A stretch of DNA of 64,000 bases, from NCBI RefSeq assembly GCF_028769735.1, contig NC_088171.1, positions 72,743,216 through 72,807,215 of the forward strand. The letters run 5' to 3'. This DNA comes from Zonotrichia leucophrys gambelii. Taxonomy: Eukaryota > Chordata > Aves > Passeriformes > Passerellidae. Positions 1 through 13,449 of the stretch are shown one piece after another. The translations under genes were made by a program, and so were the position numbers. A model generated the notes under the pieces. It saw only the letters and a program-made list of their open reading frames with translations, had not been told where the DNA came from and did not search any database. How positions within the stretch are numbered: the stretch's first letter is position 1; each line of letters opens with the position of its first letter.

Positions 1-3000
1 AGGAAAAGTTCAGACATAGCAGTCCCTTGTTTGAACAATTTTGGGCCCTCTGCTGCTGCCACCTAAGATCATCCTGAAGTATGAGACAAAACATTTTGCC
101 ATGTTTTCATTTTTCTGGGTCTACATGTGCAACACTGTTTAACCAATTCCCCCTTGTTTGTTTGCCTTGGTCATTGTTCTGTCAAGGTTCTGGGCAGTGA
201 TGCATGCAGCAGTGCTCCTTCTGTGTTAAGCATATCAGGTTGGATTCCAGGGTGCTGACAATTTCCAAATCCTTAAATTATCATATCAGAATCAATTCTG
301 ATTTCTGTTTCAACAGAATGCCATCCTTGACTACAGGAATACCATCAAGTGCAAAATCTGATTTTTTGTTTGATTATAGTGCATTATCTCATGTATAAAA
401 AACTAGCACAACTGAAAATCACAGTAGAAATGTGGGATGAGAGTAGTCTGAGCTGGGTTAGATAGCTATCCCTATGTCTTTGCTGTCCCAAAGACTCATT
501 GCTCTTCTCCTTTTGCACTCTGATATAAAGTGCAGCTATTCCATGGATTTGTCTTAATATGATGGCAATTTATTGTCCGATTCTGATTATAGAAAGTGCC
601 ACAGGTTGAGGAGTTGTTACATAGGGAAAAACAGCATTCCAGCTAGCAAAGTAATTTTCAGGAGAAAAGTTAGCTATGGAAAATATTTTTTTCTGACTAA
701 CAAATGACTTGTGCTGAAAAGGATCCTAAATGCCCTGCTAGATCTAGCAGAGAAATGAGGATATTTGAACACGTCCCTGCACACTTGCTTTTTGTCACAG
801 CACGTACCACATAACCTGATTATCATAGATTATCACCTTGTTTGGAGAGGCATAATGCAATGTGCTCCAAAGCCTGATGTTATGCAGGGATTGGCAGCAT
901 ACAATTTTTTTGTATGATGTTATAATACGTAACTATGAACATACTCCCTGATGTCAGCTACAAAGTACAGGGAACCGCAGGTTCCTTTGAACATTTGCTG
1001 ACAACTAAAATATTGAATCGAAGCACAAAGCACTGACTGTTGCAGGTTGGAGCTAGTCAAACAAATCAAGTGCAACTTGTGTACATCATGTAATTATCCC
1101 TCCTTTCAATATTCATGTGGAACAGAGAGAAGGGAGGGCAAAAGGAGGATTAATTTAGATTAAAGCCTTTTTTTTTTTCCTTAAATATTATTCTTCCTGA
1201 AGAGGTCTCCCAAGTGACCCAAGTGTTGTTCAAATAGAAACGTCAAAAAAATTCTGACAATTTCTTTTCCAATGAATATTTCACCCTCTTCTTGAACCTG
1301 TAACTTTCCACCTACTTATGGAAAAGGTGAGGTTTCTTTGTTTTGTGTTGGAGGGAGGTCAGTGGTAATTATAAGGAATAAAGCTTTCTACAAATCCGGA
1401 ATGACGCCCAGTGCGCCCAGAAAAAAATGGGCTAGGTGTTGCATTCTCCTTTCCATATTATGAGACTGTTCCCTGCCATGTTTTAATTTTAGACATATTG
1501 CTTATGAAAAGTTTTACTCATACCTGGTGTGCTATTTCAACACAATTTTAAATGTAGAGAGATACTAAAGGTATGGTGGGCATAAGGCAGAGACCAAAGA
1601 ATAAAAACTGAAACTCCTCACTTGAAAAACACAGGACTGAATGTACTCAAATAACTTAGATAACAAGCTACAAACTTTAAACAGATAAAATCTTCTGCTC
1701 CATTGATAATCTTTGTCAATAGACAAAACTGGTTGCTGGAAGACTATTTTCTCAAAATGAACTAGTTTTAAATAAAAACCAGCAATGAAAACAATCAAAC
1801 ATATCTCATTTTATAGAGGTATTACAACAGTTCATTTTGTTAAGGCTGAGATATTTAATTGCACTTGTATAAATTTTATGGTTTGCATTTGATTATAGTT
1901 TAAATTAAATATATTTTAGCATATTGTAAAAGCCAGGAAGAAATTTAAAGATTTTATTGGAATAAAATGTTGTTACATAGGTACAGCATCCCAACACCTG
2001 TATTATTTCATTACTGGTGTTTTCAAATCATGAGTGCAGACTTTCTTCTAATTGATGCAACTTAGAAGACTGAATACTGCTGTTTGCACATTTAGCAAGT
2101 AGAAGTAGTAATTACCTTGAATCTTGCTTAGAGACGTCAGCTTCAACACAGAAATAGAACCCAAACCTCCACAAAATGGTGCAGTGAAATTCTAGTGTAT
2201 GAGAGGACATAATTCAACTTGATATGAAATGGCACAAGATTTAAATGTTTCCAAAATTTGAGAACTATCAGTCTTACACAATCATAGAGACTGTATGTAC
2301 ATTACATTGCTTCCAAAATTTCAATTTAAACCCCAATAATAATAATATCTTTAATATTTGGCATTAGAACTTCCTAGAGTTACCTCTTTCAGGCTACTTT
2401 CTTTTTCATATGCTTCATCATGACTCTTACTTAGTAAAAGACTTTTATTGAGTCTTTTTGTGTAAAAAAATATGTGTTTCATACCTTTATGTATTGAAAC
2501 ATGAAAAATAATAACTAAAAAAAACATCTCAATGAAACCAGTATTAAAGCTGAAGATTATTTTACCGTTCCAAGATTAGTAGGTTTAGATATTCATGGGG
2601 AAAATATTCAAGTATGAGCATGTTTAAATATGACCAGTGACCTGTAATGTCCATGAACTCGAGTGTGGCCATGTTTCTTAAACCTTTTGTGCCATTTAAT
2701 CTGCCTGAGCTCTTCCACAAAGATTTTCCCTGACAGAATCCAACAAAAGAAACAATGGCCTTTCCCTAAATAAAAGAAAAAGATGCAGCTTTGGAAAGTC
2801 TGCCTTTACAAGTGCCAACAACATTTCTTTCAAAGGCACCTGCTGTTGCACATCAACCCTGGCCTGCAAAGGACAGCAACAATGGCAGTGTCCTTTATTT
2901 CCACTCTGAGAAACTGGAAACTGGAGTCGTGAATTGTATACTGATGGCTTTAATTTATGGCATGCAAACAAGGCTGGGTTCCTTTAACCTTCAAAATCAT

Positions 3001-6000
3001 GTATCATAAACATTTCCTGAGAGATTAAGAAGAAACAAACTCACAAAGCATTTGTTTTAGAAACATTCACTGCTTTTTCAGTGTATATAACTGAGTTTGA
3101 ACTTCAGGCTAGACTCCCATACATAAAAAGCATATATTAGCAGGCATTAATTTCTCTCCTTCAGTAATTGTCCAGAAGCATTGAGTTTGCTCTTATGTTG
3201 GGATGAACCTGATGTGATGGTTGCAGGAGAAAAAGTACCTTCACAATACCCTCATTTTAACAATTCCAGTTCCTATGACAGCATGTTTGAAAAGAGACTC
3301 TTGGTGAGAACACAAGGATTCATCACCATTGTGCTGGCAGAGTCAGGATTATTACTGGAGCTGTCAGAGATACTATCAAGATTTTCTTTCTTTAAAAAGC
3401 CTGTCATAATGGAATCCTCCCTCCTGTTTTATTGTCTTTTTTTTTTTCTTTATACAAAAAAACTCTTTTTGGAACTAGAATTGTCTAAATAAATCTATTT
3501 TCCAATGAGAAATGAGGAGTTATTTTAAACTTTGATTGGCACTGTGTTTCTCATCAACTTTGTCCTCTGTTAGAAATGACCAGAAACCTGTATCCAGATT
3601 TATGACTATCCTCATAACCATGGTCTGCCTAACAGAGTTACCGACAAGTAAAGTATTCCAGAATGAAATTTGTGGCTTTTAAAGGTCTGATTTTCTGTTT
3701 TTCCAGTATCAGCCTTCAATGCCTGCATCATTAGCATCATTAGCATAAGCTGAAGGACACTGAGGAGTGGTAGTTGACTAGAGGATGATGGCTTTGATAT
3801 CTGGGATTGCAGCAAGAGTCAAATGTTAGGAGTGTTCTTTGCATGTCTGAATTTATAGACAGATTTTTTTTTTCTCTTATCCCCTGGTTGATTTTGAGTG
3901 CTATATGTATTAGCCTGTTTTTAAAATGGACTCCTAATTTCTCATGGGAGATATTTGTTAGGTTTCCATTTCATTTCAAACACAATTGGTTCAAATTTTT
4001 CCCCTCATTAATACTCATATTGCTTACAGAGGAAGCATGTACATCAGTCTCTCAAGAGTTCAAAGACTTTTTATCCTTTGTTTTTGGGGAAGACAGGAAA
4101 GCTGTCTCCTAAAGCAAGAATATATTTCAGAAGAGATCTTAGAAGGCACTTTACCTGCCATGAAGCAGCTTCAGTGAAAGGGGAAAAAAAAAAAAACAAA
4201 AGAAGAAAACAAAAAATCATGAATGCCTAAGGAAAATGTTAAGTGATTCTGATCTCAGAGCTGAACAAGTCACTGATTTGATTACTGCATTAAAAAGCTC
4301 CTTCAAGGGTCACAATACTTTTCCACAGTTAAGATGTCAGAGGTGTAGAGCAGAGAAGGGAGAGCAAAGAAGCCATTATCACTCTTTTTCTTATTGTGGT
4401 GCTAAGCATCATGGCTTAGGTAAACATTACACAGAATATTGGGATTTCTAGACCAGAATAAAGAATGGTCCATCAAATCTAGTAAAATATTTCTGGTAAT
4501 GTGAAACACCATAAAGCATAACCTCCACAACCATTCAAGGCTTTTAAATGTGGTGTTCTATTGACAGTAATTTCATCTTGATCCCATATCCCAGTGAATT
4601 TATTTTCAGAAACATTAAAATAAGCTGTTATGAATTACAAAGAGCAACCACAGCGTTAATCAGCCTTTATTTTCTTACTTTAGATGTGGTTTGTGTTCAT
4701 CTGCACTTGTAGGTGGGCATATGCAAAGACAAGTTGACAGATTCACTGTTCACTCATCATTTGTATTTTCAATTGTATCAATCTACCTTAATAGTTTTAG
4801 TTTTCAATCTTTTGTCATATATAACTGAAGTCTTTTACACTTCAAATTTATTTCTTTAGCATTTTTGAGCTGTCTGGTTCCTTCTTAGCAATAGGTATGA
4901 TAATATTAGTAAAATAATACATATCTAAATAACACACACATGTATAGAATGCCCATTTTGTGAGGGTTGACATATTCTTTAAAAAAAAAGTTTCATTAGA
5001 AACATATCTCATCAGAGCACAAAAACAGACTACCTGCACTTCTTTTTTATTTTTTTTTCCTCTCTGATGCTAATAAATAATGTAACTGAAATTCAGTGGA
5101 TTATATGCATTTGTTTTTTTTTTACTTTCTGGTTAGTCTGTTTTCAGGAGAAAAGCACGCAGATAAAAGCAAAGGTTTTGGTTGTTTGACTAAAACTTTA
5201 AAGGAAAGTTGTTCCCAGGTAGATGATTCCCAGCATGCTTATAAGTGATCACAGAAATACACATGATGAAATACAGAGAAGTTTTTCTTTCTAGAGTTAG
5301 TGCTGAAAAACTAGATTTAAACTGTAAAATCAAGTATCTCACTAACATGTTTCATGACCTAATTTGAAAAGGCCTGGAATGTAAAGGAAATATTTTTGTT
5401 TTCTTTGATGAAAAAGAATATGAAGTTACGAGATAGCAAGAACTTAAAGAAGTTCAAATTATGTAATTTAATTCATGCAGGTTTAAATACACTGGTTCAC
5501 AATAGCACATCAGCAATACAGATGTTTATTTTAATGTTTGAAATCCAGACTGTGTGTCTGCATATAAAATAAGACAACTTACCTGGAAAGTCATCTTCAT
5601 AGCTTTGAGAGTAATATAAAGCAGCTTTTGCTCAGATATGTCTGTATTTTTAAAAGCAGAAAGTAGGATTTCTGCCTAAATTTCTTTGTCCTCTGGAAAA
5701 TAGGATGATAATTTTATTCCTTTTATTTATGAATGAGTTATTTGTTAAGAAGAACATTCTTGCACTGGATTTTTTTTTTCAAATCAATATAAAGACGTTT
5801 TAGTAATAAAAGAGAAAATGTTGCATAAACCACATTCAATGTTTAGAATGCTCTGGTATTGTAAAAGGCTGAAATACAAATCTTCAAAGTACTCAAGGGA
5901 TGAGTTTCAGTAATGGATCATTTTACTATACCAAAGAACAATTAACTTATTCATTACAAATTTAGAAACATGTCTAATTGTATTCATGAACATATCTAAT

Positions 6001-6242
6001 GGTTATTAATTGAATTTCTCACTAGAGAAAAAAAACTATTCAAGTATGAGCTGAAATGTTTTCATACATACTTCCATCTCTCCGAAGTCACTGAAATGTA
6101 AGCAGGTGCTTTCATAAGCAGAAATATTATCTTGGCTAGTGAAAACTATTCTTCTAAATATTGACAAGTAAATTACTACCATACTCAGGGTTAAGTATAT
6201 TTAAAAATATGAAGCATTCAACAAGAAAAAAAGTCCTTGCAA
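1..6242. other. Unique non-coding DNA, no gene recognised
   Basis: This AT-rich stretch shows no convincing coding sequence. The longest frames (103 codons at 3181-3492 and 101 codons at 3807-4112, both plus strand) have the phenylalanine-, leucine- and serine-rich composition expected of chance translation of T-rich DNA and match no family I know. Homopolymer A and T runs are scattered through it, for example near 1170, 3430, 4190 and 5110. No CR1, LTR or DNA-transposon signature was recognised. It is best read as intergenic or intronic sequence. Confidence 0.6.
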
Positions 6243-7030
6243 TTTATTTTGACTTGTATATCATGACCATCACCGAGACCTGAACATTCCTTCGCTTAGA
6301 GTGTTCAACTTAGAATCTAAATCAAGTTCATCTGGGTCAGAAACTTTATTCTTCTTTGCTAATGTAGCCTCACACTCCAGCTTCGGGAAAAGATTATATG
6401 TGCCATCAGAGACATCAAGCAGCGGAAAAATTAGCTGTTACATACTGGAGATTTATAAGGGTTTCTATTTGGTTCCTAATGCTTTGAGTTACTTCAGCTT
6501 CAGCCAGATCATCTCTGTTTCTTACTTTGCCTTGGCTGTGCCCCCACAGCTTCTGGAGATCTACAAAGCAAGCACATCTTCTGAACTGATCTTTGTTAAG
6601 AATAACTCAGGTGTGTTGGTTCCTTGATCCAGTCTGCTGCCCATCCAATGAGGGGTAACACTCACACAGCACAGGTGTCAGGAGCTCTTCAATCCATCCT
6701 GTCTCTGGGATGTTTCCATCACTCAGGCCTGAAGGAATTCATGCACTGTCACCACTTCCATGTACTCTGAAGTATATATTAAGAGATATAAAATTGAGAG
6801 TGAAGTGATCAGAAGGGGTCCTTTCCTGTAAGTTACGGACCACAATCTGTCTTTACATGTGGTTGCGGGCTGATTGCAGTTGAATTAGGAGGGATACAAG
6901 CTGCATCAGAATTTGCTCTCATGTCATAAAGCCAAGCCCTGCAAGTCCTAATATGCTCTCTTTTCATGTGATAGTTCTGCATGCCTTCACTATTGGTTTT
7001 ATCTATGAGATGTAAATATTTGGTCATTTG
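6243..7030 (-). pseudogene. Possible decayed coding sequence, family not recognised
   Basis: Reading the minus strand from about 6430 down to 6270 gives an uninterrupted frame of about 50 codons ending in TGA at 6270-6272. Its composition is protein-like, rich in D, E, K and L, and includes the short motifs DGTYNLFPKLE and DPDELDLDSKL. Upstream, in another frame, 6432-6840 reads with only two stops and contains a charged, helix-like segment (motif NRDDLAEAEVTQSIRNQIE). A further 64-codon minus-strand frame covers 6833-7027. An AATAAA on the minus strand lies about 25 bases past the TGA, at 6243-6248. The open plus-strand frame at 6301-6627 is serine-rich and looks like the antisense of this one. 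I see a frameshift near 6432 and stops near 6595 and 6730. It may be a dead gene, a dead mobile-element gene, or a live terminal exon with the rest non-coding. No family is assigned. Confidence 0.35.
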
Positions 7031-7117
7031 TACAAAGACTCAGAGGGACCCTGACCACAGCACAACATGAAGTTTATCCAATCTAAAACAAAGAATCCTT
7101 CCAGGAAGCGCATAGGT

Positions 7118-7138
7118 AAAAAAAAAAAAAAAAAAAAA
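7118..7138. repeat. A21 homopolymer
   Basis: An uninterrupted run of 21 A followed by A/C-rich sequence. It could be the 3' tail of a retroposed sequence inserted in plus orientation, but no retroposed body was recognised to its left and no target-site duplication was found by eye. CR1 elements do not end in poly(A), so a simple repeat is the safer reading. Confidence 0.85.
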
Positions 7139-8275
7139 GGAAAGGAGAAACAAACAAAACAAAATAATGAAATGTGTGTTTGGGAAGGACTTCAAAACAC
7201 AATAAATCAATGACATTGCTGTCATGCTCTGGCAATCTAATTTGACTGAAATAGCATTCACAATCAGGATGCTTAAACAAACTTGAAGCCTTTCTTCTGT
7301 TATCTGAATCCCACATATAAAAGTATCTGGCTCAGCCTAGAGGACAAAATAGAAGTGGAAATACGATGTATGACAAAAATTGCAAAGCCTGCCATATTTT
7401 CTAGCATTCAATATTGGCAACATGACTTTTAACCCAAATTTTAAATGCTTAAGAATCTTCCAACAGTTCACATTTGCTTGATGAGAACTGAGAAAAAAAT
7501 AGAAGATGAATGCAGCGTTTGGCTTTAAAATATGTCACCATTTGATATAGAAAATACTTGCAGCATTTTGAAGTGTTTTGGCAAAACTTTGTAATAGGCA
7601 AGACTCCCAGGCTGCATCTGAGCTGGCAGAAGCACATAATTTATAAAACCCAATAGAACACTGACATTTGCATGACAGGATATTTTATTGTAGCTCAGGA
7701 TGAATTCTACTGTATTTTATCTCTGGCATTGCAACTTTTTCATTTAGACAACAAACTGCTATGGTGGACATTATAACTTGTGTATTTTAGCGTTCACTTA
7801 CTCAAGAATTGTTTTTCAGCACTTACAGAAGACTCCAGCAACACCTCATGCATTACCTCCTCTGTCACAAAAGCACTCCTTCTTTCCTTCCAGCCAAGGA
7901 TGCACAGTTGTCAGAAGACCAAGACGTCATTGCTGCAAAATCTTTATGCACTTGTAATAAGGCTGTTATGTACCATGTGTGAGGGAAATATTTGCAGTCT
8001 ATTTCTCTAACTATGGATTTGCTGAACTAATGATGAACAAGAGTTTATTTTCTTTTCACATAGATTTTTCATTTCTTTATTTTTTTTTAATTCCTGAAAG
8101 TTATACGTACCTTTTTTCTGAGGTTTAAAATTTTGAAAATATCAATGTCTACAGTCCATGGGTATAAGCTCTCTAAGAGCTTTTTGACATCTTTTCTTTT
8201 GGCAGCAGATAAACCAAGCTGAGTAGCTAGTCTTGTGCAGTCCCTTGCTCCTGCTGCTAGATGCTGTCTCCTAGA

Positions 8276-8320
8276 TACATATATAAATATATAAATATAT
8301 ATGTATGTATGTATGTATGT
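8276..8320. repeat. AT-rich / (GTAT)n microsatellite
   Basis: Alternating ATATA and AAATAT units run into about five GTAT units. It gives the isoleucine/tyrosine-rich N-terminus of a minus-strand frame at 8087-8329, which is therefore not taken as a gene. Confidence 0.9.
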
Positions 8321-9573
8321 CAATAACATGTTAAAGATTTAAAGGTAATTTGGAGTTTTCCCTTGTAAAAATAAAAATGGGGCAAAAAAGAAACCTTAAA
8401 TAATATGTGCTTAATTATGATGATGATCAGTTATTTATTCAAGGCCCAGAGGGTGAAGCAGACCTTTTTAGTTTATCCAGGTACAAGACATCATTTTTAT
8501 GAAATAAAAAGGGCTTAAAACCACAAAAAAAGTGTTGCAGTTATATGGAAGGAGACATGACCAGATAAATATAACTCCCTGGAAAGAACAATATTGATTT
8601 TTATAGTGTTTGTTCTGCAGGGATTCTTTATTCAACCCTGGCAGCCTTTCAAAATCTGCATTTAAACAAAATTTTTTAAAGTGATGATCCTGATCCATTT
8701 TCTCAATGTCAAGAAATAAAAGTGTACTCTTAATGAAAAAGGCACTCTAGATATAAAATATTTAAAAGCTTCTTGCTGAAATACTTGCTGGCTGAAAAAA
8801 ATGGGGTGGGGGTGCAGTGGACACTTAATTCTTATTTTTTTTATGCCAGCACCAACAGGCAATTCAGCCAAGAGGAGACTTCAAATCGGTGCCCCATCCC
8901 CATCCATCAGGCCCACATCTTTTATTGAGAATGATGCTTGAAAATTATTGATGACCAAAGGTGCAAAGACCATTTCAAGCTTCCAGTTTCCAGCTCACAC
9001 ATTGAGAAAGTCATCACAAAGATGTCTGGTCATTGATTTCCTTCTGCTCCTTCTTGCTTCCCCCTCCTTTCCCAGGAGCAATTTACCTGCTAGTGGTCTT
9101 CCTGTATGTCATGTACTAAACAAGTGATGATGCCAGGTGGTTTTATCTATAGAACCTTTTTGTTAAAAAGAATTCTTTCTCTCCTCAACATATGTTTGTA
9201 CACTACAATGGCTTTTCCATGTGTCTTAATGTTCAGATTATGCTAAAGAAAAAATGAACAACAAAACAAAATCTTTCTGCCTCTAATGATTCCCTTCTCT
9301 CTCCCTCCTTTTCTCCCTCCCTTTCTGGATATGTTCTACAAGTTTGGTAAGAAAGCTACAATAGGGAGATTTCCATTGTTTGCTAGTTTGTTGGCCAATT
9401 AAGCAAGAGTTTTGAAAGTCAGAATCACATCATAGCTGTCCATATGTTTCAAACAGGTACACTGACTTCCCAGACCATAATGTAACTGGGATTGTGATGA
9501 AAACAGAGAAGGAAACCTTTTCAAAGAACAGCAGTCTCTAAACAATTAAATTTACAGCCTCTCACTCATATAA

Positions 9574-9634
9574 CTTCCTTCCTTTCCTTCCTTTCCTTCC
9601 TGTGCTTCCTTTCCTTCCTTCCCTCCCTCCCTCA
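9574..9634. repeat. (CTTC)n pyrimidine microsatellite
   Basis: An imperfect run of TTCC and TTTCC units ends in CCCT units. It is a pure-pyrimidine tract on the plus strand, interrupted once by TGTG near 9601. Confidence 0.9.
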
Positions 9635-12600
9635 CCTGAGTAAGCTACAGCCCAGAACGAAAGGCAAAAGAGGACAAGGCTGAGGTACAGCTTCAAATAA
9701 TTTCTTCAAGTTCAGACCACTGATAGAGTTGCAAGCTTCATTATAAACTAGGAAGCAGAAGGTGGGGGAATAAACAAATGAAAAAAAGACTTCTCAGGCT
9801 TTTAAATCCTCCAAAAGCCTCCTGATTCTTACTCCTTCCTCACAGCCTCTGTCTCTTTCCTCACAGCCAATGTCTCTTTCTCCATTTTTCTCAAGTACTC
9901 ACCCCCTTGCCCTACTAGCCTGAAAATTTCCACTCACTCCCTTGCCACTATGCACCACTGCTGTTAAATTGATTTTATACATACTGTTCAATGCCCTGAG
10001 CTACCTCTTTAGGGATCTGCCATGGAAGAGAGGACTTAAAGTTCTGTGTTTGCCACCATCTATCATCAGTGAGAGAGGGATCGCATTATTTCCTTTTTTT
10101 ACTTCCCTAGCACTCCTTTAATTATGAGCTTGCATTTAATCTCACTAATCTGAATTACAGAGTGCTGTATGAGCATTTCTGTGTATGTGGAAAAGGGAGT
10201 ATGAATTATGCCATACTGAAAAAACAAGAAAACAGCCATAAGTAACATTTTATCAAAATCAAACCCACTTCCATGCAAATGAGTTCATAAAGGAACCAAA
10301 TGCACCATGAGCTTTTTGCCTGTTAGGAATTTGGATATGTGGAGATACATTTGTGCTTTTTGACCTGAATTCTACTGAAACTGGGAGATGGGGAAGTGAC
10401 ACAAAATGGAATGAAGAAAAAGAGTTCCCACAAGATAACAGTGTCATGTTTCCAGTTGTTGAATCAAATCTACCTTACAATGACACTTGCCCCTTTAAAA
10501 ACCTCTCTCAGGAATTTAAAGACTTAAAATATGCTCAGGCTGAAATGCACTATCACATTCAATCCAACTACACTAAAAACCAATCCATACTGCAAAAATA
10601 TTATAAACAAAGTCAGCAGCAACTATAACTAGAAAACAAAAGATTGTGTCTTTGTTAGAGGTATTTATATTTAAAAAATAATTTGGGATATATTTTTCAT
10701 TACATTATTAATTAATGTGATACTAGAAATCTCACTGGTGAATGGGCTCTGGCTGAATTAACAAAATGAAATGAATATGTACATTTTTCCAAGACTAACA
10801 TCTTTATCATGTCCAAATACAGGTTTGTGTAGTTCTACTTTTATGAAGTTAGAAAACAACTTGAGTTGTAAATAGCAGTGGATAGGAAGATATGTATAGG
10901 AAAGACTTAGGTCTGTATCAGCTTATTTTTTTCCTTAATTAATGATTCATAGTTTTTCTATACTAACTTAAAAAAGGGGTCCATTAGCAGATATTTATGC
11001 ACACAATTTGACAATAGAGCTAAAATTCTTATTTCACAATAGCAAAATACTGTCAAATTATACACATCTTTCATTGGGAGACTTAGAATTGTAAAGAAAT
11101 TGTGAGGAAGAGAATTATTCATGGCATATTTTACAGAACACATTCTTAAGCCTGACAGCAAGCTACGGTCATTTTATTTTCCTTGAATGCCTTCCTGGAG
11201 TACAGCACAGTAGGAGATAGGACCTAAATTGTTCAGTGTCTTTTTGGCAGACAGTGCTGACAACGTGATCTTCCTCAGTGGACAGTGATTTTTATGCTAT
11301 GTAATCTAATAGCGACAGCAGGCACAGCAACAGCAGGTTTTCTCTCTGGCATAAGGCAACATGAGACAATCTGTACTGGGGATGTCTGAAATAGTCCATT
11401 AGGTCATTAAAACCAAAGAGTAAAAGCATACTTAAAAAAAATTCCAGACACCAAATAATGGAATAGTCTTTAAACTGGTTAGTGAGGATGGGAGCAACAG
11501 GTATACATTGTAGACTTGCATTATTAGAGAGATTCTAAAGAGCCATGGACATGAAATCATAGTAATTGCCTGTGTAAATATAATAAAAAGATGGCTCATT
11601 GTTGCAAGCAGTTCAAAGATTATAGTCTACATCTATAATAGTGCTTTCTGAGAAAGAGCTTTGAGAATATATGTGCTAAACAGTAAGCTTAAATCAAACC
11701 TGGAATTAAGGAGCTAAATTTTCTAAGTAATTCAGTAATACCTAGAGTTATTCCCTGAATTACTCCCTTAAAAAATGTTACGAATTTAAAAATTAATCAC
11801 ATCAAGTGCATAAGCCTCATAGCATGAAAAATGCAGAGTGTGTAGGATATAGAAGTAGTAGCAATGCAGTATGAAAATTACAATATTAAGTGTTATCAAA
11901 GGTTGCTAAATCTGGTTTGAATTTTATTTAGCACCTATTTCCTTCCTTGTTAACAAGACCTTTGATGAGTGCACTTACTGAGTTATTTCACTGGCGCTCT
12001 GCACTACAAATCCAGGATAGAAGATTTTGCCAGACTTACTCAGTGGTACATCACTGGGTTTGCCTAATTAGTTGAATCACCTGGATGTGCTACCTCAAAG
12101 ATTAAAGTGCCTCAATGTCTTTGTAAAATACAAAGCAAAGAAGTGTCCCTTTTATTTTAAGTAAAGTTAATAAAGTCACAAAAAGCTTTTTCAGTCTCCC
12201 AGCTGGAAGCTTCTCCTTGAGGTGGAACGATGGAAGCAACTGAGTATAGATAAGCTCCAAATATTAAAGAGAGTTTGGTTCCACTATTTCCAAGGGGAAA
12301 TAGAGGGTTCTGGAGCACCTGAAGTAGTCCTGATCATGATTCTTTTTTTAAGGTTAAGGTGTGTCAAGGGAATACAGCTGGTGACCTTGCTATATGCGTT
12401 CTTTTGGCCAACAAGTCCCTTGTAAAAAGTTGAGAAATTCCAAAAGCAATTTTTAATTAGGATGTACTGTTGCTTAAATTAATTATTCTGCTGAGTGACC
12501 ATGGCATTCTTAAAATACTTTTGCAGCACTAGAGAACAAACAGAAATAAGTTCAAAAGCTCAGGTTTTCACTCACATTTCAATGACAAACTGTACGCTGG

Positions 12601-13010
12601 GAAATCATCAATTTCACAATAGACAGAACACAGATCCTAAAGTTGGGGGGAATAATATAAGAATATATGTCCTTTCAGATATATATTATCAGAGAACTGA
12701 AAGATATGCATGAAAAAAAATAAATTGAGGTCATTAAGCAATCATGACTCATTTTAGTCTTTGAGTGATACTAGTCCAGATTGCCACTGAGTAATTGTCC
12801 TTTGAATAAGACAAATCTCCTTTTAACTTTACATTTCTATTTAGGTCAGCTAATCTGAAAGCACTAGAATGATACCATGGGGAAAAAAGGCTAAGAACAC
12901 TACATTTGTACACCTAGCTATAAGTTAATTATTCTGTTACCACTAGTCCAAAAGTCAAAAAAAAACCAATCATAGGACATTTTTTGATTTGAACTGATAC
13001 CTTGAGAGGC

Positions 13011-13449
13011 TGACCTAGAACATAGACTAGACAGAATTGAAGAATAAAGCAGCTATTTATTAAAAGGCCTTAAAAGATATACTTTGGGCAGTAAAGAGCC
13101 TGTCCAGGGCTGCACCCAAAATGGTCACAAAATGGATGACCAGTCACGAGGTTTCACAATTTTATAAGTTTTTGGTCCATTTGCATATTGGGACAAATTG
13201 TCCAATTATGACTTCAGGTTATTTTAGTCCCATCATCCTTGTTTGCTCTCTTCAGTTCCCTGTTGTTTTGCTTTTTGGGCCTGAACCTTGTAATGGTTGT
13301 CCTTGGTCTTAAGCTGGAAAAGGATTATTTTTGTCTACCTACCCTGTGAAGAGAACCTACTGACACTTAATATGAAGCTCAGAGCTACACCCCTAGGCAG
13401 CAAAGAATCTGAAAAATTTGAAAGTTAAAACTTAAGGCATCAGTTAACA
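13011..13449 (-). mobile_element. Probable solo LTR of an endogenous retrovirus, minus strand
   Basis: Read on the minus strand, this segment has the order expected of an LTR. A TG start gives TGTTAAC at 13449-13443. A U3-like part follows, with an ATGCAAAT octamer (13186-13179) and a TATAAAA box (13166-13160). About 100 bases on comes an AATAAA poly(A) signal (13061-13056), then a short U5-like tail ending in CA at 13011. The plus-strand sequence also resembles songbird ERV LTRs I remember, but I cannot name the family. No matching target-site duplication is visible, so both ends are approximate. No gag, pol or env was seen on either side, so it appears to be solo. It is probably old, judging by the unclear ends. 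Confidence 0.55.
13160..13186 (-). promoter_or_regulatory. LTR promoter elements: octamer and TATA box
   Basis: On the minus strand an ATGCAAAT octamer (bound by POU-family factors such as Oct-1) lies 12 bases upstream of TATAAAA. The spacing to the AATAAA at 13061-13056 fits an LTR R region. Activity is not demonstrable from sequence. Confidence 0.45.

Larger units (their letters stand above)
7031..13010. other. Non-coding DNA with microsatellites
   Basis: No coding sequence is supported. The frames present are short (at most 91 codons, at 10353-10628) and match nothing I recognise. The stretch holds a 21-base A run at 7118-7138, an AT/GTAT microsatellite at 8276-8320 and a CTTC-type microsatellite at 9574-9634, each listed separately. 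The minus-strand frames at 7040-7316 are translations of the A run and its flanks and are not genes. Confidence 0.6.

Noticed and set aside
7118..7138. A run as the tail of a processed pseudogene
   Set aside because: No plus-strand coding body precedes it and no target-site duplication was found. The coding-like sequence nearby is on the opposite strand.
9574..9634. Regular spaced repeats suggestive of an array
   Set aside because: It is a CTTC microsatellite with no spacers. CRISPR arrays are not expected in this genome.
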